Assembly: GCF_008033115.1 (NCBI RefSeq)
Contig: NZ_CP041203.1
Location: forward strand, 1,426,001 to 1,490,000
DNA length: 64,000 bases
Direction: 5' to 3'
DNA from: Cellulomonas sp. Y8
GTDB lineage: Bacteria; Actinomycetota; Actinomycetes; Actinomycetales; Cellulomonadaceae
In this document: in pieces, positions 32,786-41,105 of the stretch
How the letters are laid out: every line of letters begins with the position of its first letter
How positions within the stretch are numbered: the stretch's first letter is position 1
Made by a program: the position numbers and the translations under genes
The notes under the pieces: model-generated
What the model was told of the DNA's origin: nothing
The model's database searches: none
What the model saw: only the letters and a program-made list of their open reading frames with translations

Positions 32786-32836
32786 GTGGAAGGTTGTGAC
32801 GGACACGCCGTCGGCGTGTCCGTCACAACCTTCCAC
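32786..32836. terminator. 51-bp perfect palindrome, terminator between converging genes
   Basis: Two 25-nt arms (32786-32810, 32812-32836) match perfectly around a single T. The core is CACGCCG-T-CGGCGTG, the same as in the element at 40341-40387. It lies between the M15 peptidase stop and the chemotaxis receptor stop, so it probably terminates both. A third role as a protein-binding site is possible. Confidence 0.8.
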
Positions 32837-32863
32837 TGCTCCCCGCGGCGCCGTGCGCCCGGG

Positions 32864-34411
32864 TCAGTCGAGGATCGCGCGGGTGACCGCCACCTGCTCG
32901 GTCAGCACCCCGCCGATCGTCTGCTGGGTCTCGTTGATCCGCTCCACGACGCCGCCGATCTGCGCCAGCGACGCGATCACGCCGTCGACCTGCTGCTGGA
33001 TCGTCCGCACCTTGTCGCCGACCTGGGTGGTCGCCGCGGCGGTCTCGTTGGCGAGCTCCTTGACCTCGTGCGCGACGACGGCGAACCCGCGACCCGCCTC
33101 CCCCGCGCGCGCCGCCTCGATCGTGGCGTTCAGCGCGAGCAGGTTCGTCTGCGCCGCGATGCCCTGGATGACGGTGACGACCTGGCCGATCTCGGCGCTC
33201 GACTGCCCGAGCCCCGCCACGTCCCGGTTGGCGTCCTGGGCGATGCGCTGGCCGTCGGTGGCCACAGTCGTGGCGGCGAGCACGTTCCGCTCCACCTCCT
33301 GGATCGACGTCACGAGCTCCTCGCCCGCGGTGCGCAGCCGGGCCGCGCCCGCGTGCCGCTCGAGCGCCTGCGCCACCAGGAACGCGGTGTTGCGCAGCGC
33401 GTCCGTGCGGCCCTGCGACAGCGTCAGCGTGGTGGTCGCGAAGAAGTCCATCGTGCCGATGACCTGCCCGGCCACGACGATCGGCAGGCAGACGCCCGAC
33501 TTCACGCCGACCCGCTGGGCCGCGGGCGCCCGGACGCAGTCGGTGAGCTCGCCGAGGTCGGGCACGAACACCACGTCCCGCGCCCGCCAGGCGCGGCCGG
33601 CGAGGCCGACGCCCTCGCGGAACGACGCCGTCCGCGTCACCTCGCGGAACTCGGCGCCCGCGTCGCCGGACTCCTGGACGAAGGTGAGCGCGCGCTGCTG
33701 CTCGTCGACCCGCCAGTAGGACCCGTACGCCCAGCCGAACCCCTCGCGGATGGCCGCGAGAGCCCGGTGGAGCGCCTCCTCGGCGGTCGGCGCGCCGGTG
33801 ACCTCGTGGATCACGCGGTTGACCGCCTCGATGTCCTGCAGCGCCTCGGCCTGCCGCTCGGCGGTGGCGACCCGCTCGATCGCCTGGCTGACCAGCACCC
33901 CGATGCTGCGCAGCGTCGCGAGGCGCTGCGGGGAGGGGCTGAGCGTCTCCGTGGTGAAGAAGTCCATCGTGCCGGTGACGACGCCGTTCTCCAGCAGCGG
34001 GAAGCAGATGCCGGAGCGGACGCCCGCCCGCTGCGCCGCCGGGGCGCGCACGCAGTCCGTGAGCTCGCCCAGGTCCGCCACGAACACGAGGTCGCGGTGC
34101 CGCCAGGCCCGACCCGACAGCCCGACGCCCTCGGTGAACGACGCCGCGCGGGTCACCCGGCGGAACTCGTCGCCGGCGTCCCCGGACTCCTGGACGAGGT
34201 GCAGCGCGCGGTCGGCCTCCACCCGCCAGTACGAGCCGTACGCCCAGTCGAACCGCTCGCGGACGACGTCGAGCGCGGCGCGGACCGCCTCCTCGGACGT
34301 GGTCGCGCCGGCGAGCGCGTGCACGACCGCGGTGACGGCGTCGATGTTCGCGCGGGACTCGGACAGCTCGGTGGCCGCGGTCGGCGGCTGCGGGCGGGTG
34401 CGGGTGAACAC
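32864..34411 (-). CDS. soluble methyl-accepting chemotaxis protein with two GAF domains
   Basis: A 515-residue protein from GTG 34411 behind GAGGAG. No membrane segment is present, so it is cytoplasmic. Two GAF domains (about 20-165 and 180-330) are near-duplicates; both contain [17 protein letters not shown] and [13 protein letters not shown]. The signalling hairpin follows: [43 protein letters not shown]. It would form trimers that control a CheA kinase. The conserved Cys pairs in each GAF (TDCVRA and the later SGICFP or SGVCLP) may bind a ligand. No che genes are in the window. Confidence 0.9.
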   Translation of the reverse strand: MFTRTRPQPPTAATELSESRANIDAVTAVVHALAGATTSEEAVRAALDVVRERFDWAYGSYWRVEADRALHLVQESGDAGDEFRRVTRAASFTEGVGLSGRAWRHRDLVFVADLGELTDCVRAPAAQRAGVRSGICFPLLENGVVTGTMDFFTTETLSPSPQRLATLRSIGVLVSQAIERVATAERQAEALQDIEAVNRVIHEVTGAPTAEEALHRALAAIREGFGWAYGSYWRVDEQQRALTFVQESGDAGAEFREVTRTASFREGVGLAGRAWRARDVVFVPDLGELTDCVRAPAAQRVGVKSGVCLPIVVAGQVIGTMDFFATTTLTLSQGRTDALRNTAFLVAQALERHAGAARLRTAGEELVTSIQEVERNVLAATTVATDGQRIAQDANRDVAGLGQSSAEIGQVVTVIQGIAAQTNLLALNATIEAARAGEAGRGFAVVAHEVKELANETAAATTQVGDKVRTIQQQVDGVIASLAQIGGVVERINETQQTIGGVLTEQVAVTRAILD

Positions 34412-34526
34412 GTGGCTCCTCGTGGGTCGGTACCCCTGGCGAGGAACCCATCGACGTCCGCGGGGCCCGCGTGAGCGGATCGCGCGCCACGAACCGGGTG
34501 ATTCGGGCAAACGCGGCCGTTCGGAC

Positions 34527-35201
34527 TCAGGCGCGGGACGGGCGGTCCGCGGCGGCGCCCCCGGTGCCGCCGTCGGGGCCGTCCGGGTCGTCCGCGGGGT
34601 CGTCGTCGGGGATGATCACGCGCGCGCCGAGGTCCCACGGCTGGAACACCCGCTCGCCGTCCATCCGGAACCGCAGGGTCCGCTGGGTGCGCACCCGCGG
34701 GCCGGCGGCGGCGTCGGGGTCGGGCTCGACGACGTCCCCCACGGCGGGCGGGGCGGGCGGGGCGGGCGGGGCGGGCGGGGCGGGCCGGGCGGGCGTGTCG
34801 GGCCGGGCGGGCGCGGCGGCCGGGGCGGGCCGCACGGCGGAGGCGGCGGGGGCGGCGGGGCCGCCGCCCTCGGGCCGGGGCTCCCCCTCCCCCAGCAGGA
34901 CGTCGTCCAGCCGCCGGTAGCGGAACTCCGCCTCGCGGCGGTTCCGCTCGATCCACATCGTCATCAGGTCGAGCACCTCGGTCTCCAGGTGCGCGGGTCG
35001 GCGCTGCGCCTCGCGTCGCCGGCTGACGAGCCCCGCCTCCTCGAGCACGCGCAGGTGCTTGGACACCGCCTGCGGCGAGACGTCGTACGGGGCCGCCAGC
35101 GCGCCGACCGTGGCGTCGCCGGACGCGAGCCGGGCGACCAGGTCGCGGCGCAGCGGGTCGGCGAGCGCCGCGAACACCTGCGACAGGGGGTCGGCGGCCA
35201 C
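34527..35201 (-). CDS. ArsR-family regulator with long Pro/Ala tail
   Basis: A 224-residue protein from GTG 35201 behind AGGTGG. Residues 1-95 form an ArsR winged helix: [54 protein letters not shown]. Residues 115-160 are a Pro/Ala linker with repeats of PPAPPA. The last 60 residues ([32 protein letters not shown]) are unlike any known effector domain. Metal-sensing Cys residues are absent. The linker repeat makes the DNA unstable to length changes. Confidence 0.8.
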   Translation of the reverse strand: MAADPLSQVFAALADPLRRDLVARLASGDATVGALAAPYDVSPQAVSKHLRVLEEAGLVSRRREAQRRPAHLETEVLDLMTMWIERNRREAEFRYRRLDDVLLGEGEPRPEGGGPAAPAASAVRPAPAAAPARPDTPARPAPPAPPAPPAPPAVGDVVEPDPDAAAGPRVRTQRTLRFRMDGERVFQPWDLGARVIIPDDDPADDPDGPDGGTGGAAADRPSRA

Positions 35202-35361
35202 GGGTCCACCTGACGGGTGGGTGGGTGACGGCTGCCGTAGCGTGCCACGCCACCCGCAGCGACCACAACCGCGCAGTTGCGCAACGCGGCGGGCTCGGGG
35301 CGGGGGCCCGCTCGCCGCAGCGGGACCGGCGCGGGACCGGCGCAGGGCCGAGGGCCGGGGG

Positions 35362-37170
35362 TCACCCCGTGGTGGTCAGCACCTGCTCCGGCCCGACGGT
35401 GGTCCCCGCCGCGTTCGTCGCCACCACGCGGTACCGGTAGGTCGTCCCCGGCGCGAGGCCCGTGAGGTCGACCGTGCCCGAGCGCTCCCAGGAGGCGGCG
35501 GGGAACGGCACGTCGCCGGACCGCGAGGCCCAGCCGCTCCCCCACTCGACGTGCACCGTCGTGTCGAGGCCGCGCGGGTGCACCCGCAGCTGCGCGACCG
35601 CGCCGGTCCGCGTCACGCCCGTCGCCGCGAGCGCCCGCACCGTCGGCGGTCCCGGGGTGTCGAACGTCCTCGTCAGCATGGTGCTGCCCGCCGCCGTGGT
35701 CGCGGTGGCCGTCCACCGGTACCGGGTGCCCGGGACCAGGCCGACGAGGTCGTGCGCGACCGCCTGCGCGGCGGTCGACGCGGCGAGCGGGCGCTCGACG
35801 CGGCCGCTCTCGGCGCCGCCCTCGGGACCCCAGGCGATGCGGACCGTCCCGGCCAGGCCGGCGGGGTCCGCCCACGCGCGCAGCCGGGCCCCCGTCCCGG
35901 TGACGCCGCTCTCGACGCCGGTGACCACCGGGGGCGCGGCGACCACGAGGGTGCGCGCGTCCGTGGCGGTGCGGCCCGCGGCGTCCGTGACCGTCAGCCG
36001 AGCGGTCACCGTGCCCGCGGCGTAGGTGTGCGTGACGACGCCGGGCTGCCCGGTGCCGGTGCGGGTCGTGCCGTCACCGAGCGCGAGGGTCCAGCGGATG
36101 ATGCCCCCACCCGTCGCGGCGCCGCCGCCCGTGCTGCGCGCGAGGTCGAACGTGACCGCGAGCGGCGCCGGTCCGACCAGGGCCGACGGGCGCAGGTCCG
36201 CGGTCGGGGCGGCGTTCGCCGAGGGCCGGGCGACCGCGGCGGCGTAGGCGGCGCGCGCCGGCTCCGAGCCCGCCACCGCCCACGGGCAGGTGCCCGTCCC
36301 CTCGAACGACGACGCCACGTCGAGCCCCGGCCAGGCGCCGAGGTACGCGACCGCCTCGGTCAGCCAGGCGGCGCGCCGCGCGGGGTCCGCGGGGTCGGCG
36401 GCGGTGCCGAACTCCGCCAGCACCGCCTGCTTGCCGCGCGCCTCCGCCCACCGGCGGAACGGACCGGCCACCTCGGCGAGCGACCGCCACCCGGCCGGCT
36501 TGCCCGGCGCGCAGCCGTACCAGTTGTAGGCGTCCAGCCCGACCCGGTCCACCACGTCGTCCCCCGGGTAGAACGCGTCCGCCCCGGGGGTCGAGGGCGA
36601 CGACCCGAAGCTGCCCGGCGTCACCACCCACGTCCACCGCACGTCGCGCACGCCCGCGTCGCGGAACACCTGCACGTAGCGCCGCCAGGCGGCCCGGAAC
36701 TCCGCCGGGGTGCCCCAGCCCTGCGCGATGTCGGCCTCGTGGTGCAGCGTCAGGTACAGCGGGACGCCCAGGGCCGCGACGCCCGCGGCCTGCCGGCGGA
36801 TGTCGCCGTCGACCGCTCCGGAGGCGATCGCCGACCACGGGACCACCGAGCCGTCGAGGCGCTTCGGCCAGATCGACAGCAGCGGGGTGCGGCCCCGGGC
36901 GACCGAGTCCGCGACCGGGCCCGCGGGCTGGGCGTCGTCCCACCGGCTGTACCAGCGGTGCACGTCGAGCCGGCGACCGAGCGCGTCCTCGAAGCCCGCG
37001 ACGGCCGCGGCGGCGTCGGGGGCGGGGCCGCGGTCGACGTGCGCGCCGAGGCGGAAGCCCTCGGTGCTGGTCGGGGCGGGCGCGGCGGCGGCCGGTGCGG
37101 CGAGCGCGAGCACCGCCGCCAACGCGGCGACGAGAGCGGCGCCCCTGCGGGCGCGGGTCGGTGCGGACAT
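35362..37170 (-). CDS. secreted GH26-like glycoside hydrolase with PKD and Fn3 modules
   Basis: A 602-residue protein with a clear signal peptide (RARRGAALVAALAAVLALAAPAAAAP). Residues 35-320 form a TIM-barrel resembling GH26 beta-mannanases: the acid/base Glu sits in LYLTLHHEADIAQGWG, the nucleophile in KQAVLAEFGTAADP, and AYNWYGCAPGK lies between. A PKD-like module (about 330-410) with GDGTTRTGTGQPGVVTHTYAAGTV follows, then two Fn3-like modules. GH26 enzymes cleave mannan or related beta-1,4 glucans. The exact substrate is not shown. Export of modular hydrolases suits a plant-polymer degrader. Confidence 0.75.
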   Translation of the reverse strand: MSAPTRARRGAALVAALAAVLALAAPAAAAPAPTSTEGFRLGAHVDRGPAPDAAAAVAGFEDALGRRLDVHRWYSRWDDAQPAGPVADSVARGRTPLLSIWPKRLDGSVVPWSAIASGAVDGDIRRQAAGVAALGVPLYLTLHHEADIAQGWGTPAEFRAAWRRYVQVFRDAGVRDVRWTWVVTPGSFGSSPSTPGADAFYPGDDVVDRVGLDAYNWYGCAPGKPAGWRSLAEVAGPFRRWAEARGKQAVLAEFGTAADPADPARRAAWLTEAVAYLGAWPGLDVASSFEGTGTCPWAVAGSEPARAAYAAAVARPSANAAPTADLRPSALVGPAPLAVTFDLARSTGGGAATGGGIIRWTLALGDGTTRTGTGQPGVVTHTYAAGTVTARLTVTDAAGRTATDARTLVVAAPPVVTGVESGVTGTGARLRAWADPAGLAGTVRIAWGPEGGAESGRVERPLAASTAAQAVAHDLVGLVPGTRYRWTATATTAAGSTMLTRTFDTPGPPTVRALAATGVTRTGAVAQLRVHPRGLDTTVHVEWGSGWASRSGDVPFPAASWERSGTVDLTGLAPGTTYRYRVVATNAAGTTVGPEQVLTTTG

Positions 37171-37529
37171 GCGGATCCCCCTGCGTGCGGGCGCGCGCGG
37201 GCGCCCGGTCGTGCGGTGCTGCGGTGACCGGCGGCGCCGGCGGCGGGCCGGTGGCGCGGGGGCGACGTCGCCCCCGCGGACTGCCGCGACGAGCGCGGCG
37301 CGCGGTGGTGCGGGGTGGTGGTGCGCGGTGGTGCGGTCGGCGCCGGCCCGCGGGCACCGGCACCTGCTGCCGCGGTCTCGTCACGCGGCGTCGCCCGGTC
37401 CTCCGGGCGGGACGGCGGGCCGGGCCCGCACGTCCACCATCGACAACGCGCACGACCACCTGAGCCCTCCGGCCGGGCGTGTGCACCCGCTCACACCCCG
37501 CAGCCCGCCGCGCGGGCAGATCCCCGACC

Positions 37530-37596
37530 GAGGGGGCAGTCGACGCGTCGAGGGGGTAGCCCCGGGTTGCTCGCTCGACGCGTCGGCTACTCCCTC
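37530..37596. promoter_or_regulatory. regulatory repeat cluster before the permease
   Basis: GAGGGGGCAG (37530) and GAGGGGGTAG (37550) form a direct repeat with 20-bp spacing. CTACTCCCTC (37587-37596) is the same motif reversed. CGACGCGTCG occurs twice (37541-37550, 37576-37585). The arrangement suggests two binding sites for a dimeric regulator. It ends about 60 bp before the permease start, in the place of an operator. Confidence 0.45.
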
Positions 37597-37645
37597 GGCG
37601 CCGGGCGGCCCGCACGCTCGCCGCGCGCGACCGCTCCGGCGCGCC

Positions 37646-37651
37646 GATACT
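37646..37651 (+). promoter_or_regulatory. -10 box of the permease gene, leaderless
   Basis: GATACT, 7 nt before GTG 37659, with no ribosome site. Confidence 0.4.
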
Positions 37652-37658
37652 CGGCCCG

Positions 37659-38996
37659 GTGACCACCGACACCGCCAGCGAGAAGTCCCCCGGCCTCCGC
37701 CGGGCCGTGACCGGTCCGCTGCTGTTCCTGTTCATCCTCGGAGACGTGCTCGGCGCGGGCGTGTACGCGCTGGTCGGCGAGCTCGGGGCGGAGGCCGGCG
37801 GCGCCATCTGGCTGCCGCTGCTGGTCGCGCTGGGCATGGCCCTGCTCACGGCGGCCTCGTACGCCGAGCTCGTCACCAAGTACCCGAAGGCCGGTGGGTC
37901 CGCGGTGTTCGCGCAGCGCGCGTTCGGCAGCCCGCTGGTGTCGTTCCTCGTCGGCTTCTGCATGCTCGCGGCGGGGGTCACCTCGGCGGCGGGCCTGGCG
38001 CTGGCGTTCGGCGGCGACTACCTCTCGGTGTTCCTCGACCTGCCGCCGGTGCTCACCGCGATCGTGTTCCTGGCCCTGGTGGCGGCGCTGAACATGCGCG
38101 GCATCCAGGAGTCGCTGCGCGCGAACGTCGTCATGACGTCGATCGAGCTGTCCGGCCTGGTCCTCGTCGTGGTCCTGGGCGCCGTCGTCCTCGGCCGCGG
38201 CGACGGCGACCCCGGCCGGGTGCTGGAGCTGCCCGCGGAAACCTCCTGGGCGGCTGCGGTCCTCGGCGGGGCGCTGATCGCGTTCTACTCGTTCGTCGGG
38301 TTCGAGACCTCCGCGAACCTGGCCGAGGAGGTCACCGACGTCCGCCGCGTCTACCCGCGCGCGCTGTTCGGCGCCCTCCTCGCCGCGGGCGTGGTCTACC
38401 TGCTGGTGGGGCTCGTCGCCCCGGCGGTCGTCGCGCCCGAGGACCTCGCCGCCTCCAGCGGCCCGCTCCTGGAGGTCGTGCGCTCGGCCGGCGGCGTCCC
38501 CCTCGAGATCTTCTCGGCGGTGGCGCTGGTCGCGGTCGCGAACGGCGCGCTGCTGACGATGATCATGGCCAGCCGGCTCACCTACGGCATGGCGCAGGAG
38601 GGCCTGCTGCCTCCGGCGCTCGGGCGGGTGCTGCCGGGCCGCCGCACCCCGTGGGTCGCGATCGTCGTCACCACGGTCGTCGCGATGGTCCTGGCCGCCA
38701 CCGGCGAGCTGGTCGACCTGGCGTCGACGGTCGTCCTGCTGCTGCTGTTCGTCTTCCTCAGCACCAACGTGGCCGTGCTCGTCCTGCGCCGGGACCGGGT
38801 CGACCACCCGCACTTCCGGGCCTGGACCGCGCTGCCGGTGCTGGCGGTCGTCACCTGCGTCGTGCTGCTGACCCAGCAGGAGGCGCGGCACTGGGCGCTC
38901 GCCGGGGTGCTGCTCGCGGTCGGGCTGGTCCTGCACCTGGTGACGCGGCGGGCGAGCCGGCGGGCCCCGGCCGAGACCGGCGCCACGACGCACTGA
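37659..38996 (+). CDS. APC-family amino acid permease
   Basis: A 445-residue inner-membrane transporter with about twelve helices. The first helix LFLFILGDVLGAGVYALVGEL carries the Gly-rich unwound motif of APC carriers. FYSFVGFETSANLAEEV (helix 6 region) is the other signature. The substrate is probably an amino acid or polyamine; specificity cannot be read. Possible control by the repeat cluster just upstream is inferred from position. It is not in an operon with its neighbours. Confidence 0.88.
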   Translation: MTTDTASEKSPGLRRAVTGPLLFLFILGDVLGAGVYALVGELGAEAGGAIWLPLLVALGMALLTAASYAELVTKYPKAGGSAVFAQRAFGSPLVSFLVGFCMLAAGVTSAAGLALAFGGDYLSVFLDLPPVLTAIVFLALVAALNMRGIQESLRANVVMTSIELSGLVLVVVLGAVVLGRGDGDPGRVLELPAETSWAAAVLGGALIAFYSFVGFETSANLAEEVTDVRRVYPRALFGALLAAGVVYLLVGLVAPAVVAPEDLAASSGPLLEVVRSAGGVPLEIFSAVALVAVANGALLTMIMASRLTYGMAQEGLLPPALGRVLPGRRTPWVAIVVTTVVAMVLAATGELVDLASTVVLLLLFVFLSTNVAVLVLRRDRVDHPHFRAWTALPVLAVVTCVVLLTQQEARHWALAGVLLAVGLVLHLVTRRASRRAPAETGATTH

Positions 38997-39080
38997 CCTG
39001 CGCCGACGCGCACGGGCACCGGGTCGGGGACGAACGTCCCGGCGGCGCGGAATAGATCGGCGCACGCCCTCGTTGGGGCG

Positions 39081-39106
39081 CAAGTACATGCAAACGCATC
39101 GACTTG
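39081..39106 (+). promoter_or_regulatory. interrupted palindrome before the luciferase-like gene
   Basis: CAAGT-AC-ATGC-AAAC-GCAT-CG-ACTTG has two pairs of perfect arms. It lies 11 bases before the ATG and overlaps the leader. A MarR-type regulator is the usual controller of this gene pair, so this is a likely operator; no regulator gene is present nearby. Confidence 0.55.
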
Positions 39107-39117
39107 AGGAGCGCGAG

Positions 39118-40317
39118 ATGCAGTTCGGAGTCTTCACGGTCAGCGACATCACGCCTGACCCCCGCACGGGCCGCGCGCCCGACGACACCGAGCGCGTCCG
39201 GTCGATCCTCGCGATCGCCGAGCACGCGGAGGAGGTCGGCCTCGACGTCTTCGCGACCGGCGAGCACCACAACCCGCCGTTCGTGGCGTCGTCCCCGACC
39301 ACGATGCTCGGCTACCTGGCCGGGCGCACCAAGAACATCGTGCTCTCGACCGCCACGACCCTGATCACCACGAACGACCCGGTCCGGCTGGCCGAGGAGT
39401 ACGCGATGCTCCAGGTCATCTCCGGCGGCCGGATGGACCTCATGATGGGCCGCGGCAACACCGGCCCCGTCTACCCGTGGTTCGGCCAGGACATCCGGCA
39501 GGGCATCCCGCTGGCGATCGAGAACTACGCCCTGCTCCGCCGCCTCTGGGAGGAGGAGGTCGTCGACTGGGAGGGCAAGTTCCGCACGCCGCTGCAGGGC
39601 TTCACGTCGACCCCGCGGCCGCTGGACGGCGTCCCGCCGTTCGTGTGGCACGGCTCGATCCGGAGCCCCGAGATCGCCGAGCAGGCCGCCTACTACGGCG
39701 ACGGCTTCTTCCACAACAACATCTTCTGGCCGATGAGCCACACCAAGCAGATGGTGCAGTTCTACCGGCAGCGGTTCGAGCACTACGGCCACGGCCGCGC
39801 GGACCAGGCGATCGTCGGCCTCGGCGGTCAGGTGTTCATGCGGAAGAACTCGCAGGACGCCGTGACCGAGTTCCGGCCGTACTTCGACAACGCGCCGGTC
39901 TACGGCCACGGGCCGTCGCTGGAGGACTTCTCCGCGCAGACGCCGCTGACCGTCGGCTCGCCGCAGCAGGTCATCGACCGGTACGCCGCCATGCGGCACG
40001 ACATCGGCCACTACCAGCGCCAGCTGTTCCTCATCGACCACGCGGGCCTGCCGCTCAAGACCGTATTCGAGCAGCTCGACATCCTGGGTGGCGAGGTCGT
40101 CCCGGTGCTCCGCAAGGAGATGGAGTCCGACCGCCCCGCCGACGTCCCGTCCGGCCCGCCCACGCACGCCGAGCGCGTCGCGAAGGCCCGCGCCACCGGC
40201 CAGGTGCACGAGCAGACCGTCGCCGCCGCGGACCACTGGACCGGGAAGACGGCCGAGGACGACGCCGCGGCCGCCGACGCGGTCACCGCCCGGCAGGGCG
40301 CCGCGTCCGGCCTCTGA
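39118..40317 (+). CDS. FMN-dependent luciferase-like monooxygenase (CE1758 type)
   Basis: A 399-residue LLM enzyme. MQFGVFTVSDITPDPRTGRAPDDTERVRSILAIAEHAEEVGLDVFATGEHHNPPFV, GGRMDLMMGRGNTGPVYPWFGQD and DGFFHNNIFWPMSHT are hallmark stretches of the CE1758 family, whose members are always paired with a CE1759-type flavin reductase. ATG 39118 follows GAGGAG. The partner reductase lies 139 bp downstream. The reaction would use reduced FMN and O2 on an unknown substrate. An operator-like palindrome lies just ahead. Confidence 0.88.
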   Translation: MQFGVFTVSDITPDPRTGRAPDDTERVRSILAIAEHAEEVGLDVFATGEHHNPPFVASSPTTMLGYLAGRTKNIVLSTATTLITTNDPVRLAEEYAMLQVISGGRMDLMMGRGNTGPVYPWFGQDIRQGIPLAIENYALLRRLWEEEVVDWEGKFRTPLQGFTSTPRPLDGVPPFVWHGSIRSPEIAEQAAYYGDGFFHNNIFWPMSHTKQMVQFYRQRFEHYGHGRADQAIVGLGGQVFMRKNSQDAVTEFRPYFDNAPVYGHGPSLEDFSAQTPLTVGSPQQVIDRYAAMRHDIGHYQRQLFLIDHAGLPLKTVFEQLDILGGEVVPVLRKEMESDRPADVPSGPPTHAERVAKARATGQVHEQTVAAADHWTGKTAEDDAAAADAVTARQGAASGL

Positions 40318-40340
40318 CCGAAGGAACAACCCCGTCGGGC

Positions 40341-40387
40341 GGGAGGTTCTGACCGGCACGCCGTCGGCGTGCCCGGCCGGACCTCCC
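40341..40387. terminator. palindrome between the LLM gene and its reductase
   Basis: Arms 40341-40363 and 40365-40387 match at 19 of 23 positions around a single T, with the same core (CACGCCG-T-CGGCGTG) as the element at 32786-32836. It lies 24 bp after the LLM stop in a same-strand pair, so it may partially attenuate read-through into the reductase gene. Confidence 0.65.
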
Positions 40388-40456
40388 ACCCGGCGCCCCG
40401 CACCACCCGAGCACCACCCCGCGCACCACCCCAGCAGGACCCCGAAGGAGCACGCC

Positions 40457-41077
40457 ATGACCCAGCGCTCGATCGTCGCGCTGTCGGCCGGCCTCGGCCA
40501 GCCGTCCTCGACCCGTCTGCTCGCCGACCGCCTCGCCGAGGCGACCGCGACCGAGCTCGCCGACCGCGGGCAGCGCCCGGAGGTCCGCGTCGTCGAGCTG
40601 CGCGACCACGCGCACGACATCGTCAACGCGATGCTGACCGGCGTGCCCAGCCCCGCGCTGGCCGAGGTGATCGAGGCCGTGACCGGCGCGGACGCGCTCA
40701 TCGCGGTCACCCCGCTGTTCACGACGACCTACTCGGGCCTGTTCAAGTCGTTCGTCGACATCCTGGACAAGGACTCGCTGGTGGGTCTGCCCGTGCTGCT
40801 CGGCGCGACCGGCGGCACCGCGCGGCACTCCCTGGCGCTCGAGTACTCGATCCGCCCGCTGTTCACCTACCTGCGGGCCGACGTCGCCACGACCTCGGTG
40901 TTCGCCGCGACCGACGACTGGGCCGCCGGCGCCACCGCCGACGAGCCGAGCCCGCTGCCCGCGCGCATCCGCCGCGCCGGCGCCGAGCTCGCCACGACCG
41001 TCGCCGCCCGCGGGCCGCGCGGGCCGCAGGACCCGTTCGCCGGCGCCCCGTCCTTCGCGGACCTGCTGGGCGGCTGA
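40457..41077 (+). CDS. LLM-partnered FMN reductase (CE1759 type)
   Basis: A 206-residue flavodoxin-fold reductase. RSIVALSAGLGQPSSTRLLADRL is the FMN phosphate loop; VTPLFTTTYSGLFKSFVDILDKDSL and LLGATGGTARHSLALEYSIRPLFTYLRA match the CE1759 family. It supplies FMNH2 to the partner luciferase-like enzyme. ATG 40457 has GAAGGAG seven bases before. Stop is near the minus-strand phytochrome gene end. Confidence 0.88.
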   Translation: MTQRSIVALSAGLGQPSSTRLLADRLAEATATELADRGQRPEVRVVELRDHAHDIVNAMLTGVPSPALAEVIEAVTGADALIAVTPLFTTTYSGLFKSFVDILDKDSLVGLPVLLGATGGTARHSLALEYSIRPLFTYLRADVATTSVFAATDDWAAGATADEPSPLPARIRRAGAELATTVAARGPRGPQDPFAGAPSFADLLGG

Positions 41078-41105
41078 GCCGCGCCCGCGGCCCGCGCCGC
41101 GCGCG

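Larger units (their letters stand above)
37171..37658. other. 488-bp non-coding region with palindromic sites
   Basis: Between a secreted hydrolase (minus) and a permease (plus). G/C-rich with no convincing gene; open frames across it are alternative-frame shadows. The right half holds the repeat cluster described separately. The left half has runs of CGCGGTGGTGCGG but no clear promoter. Confidence 0.5.
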
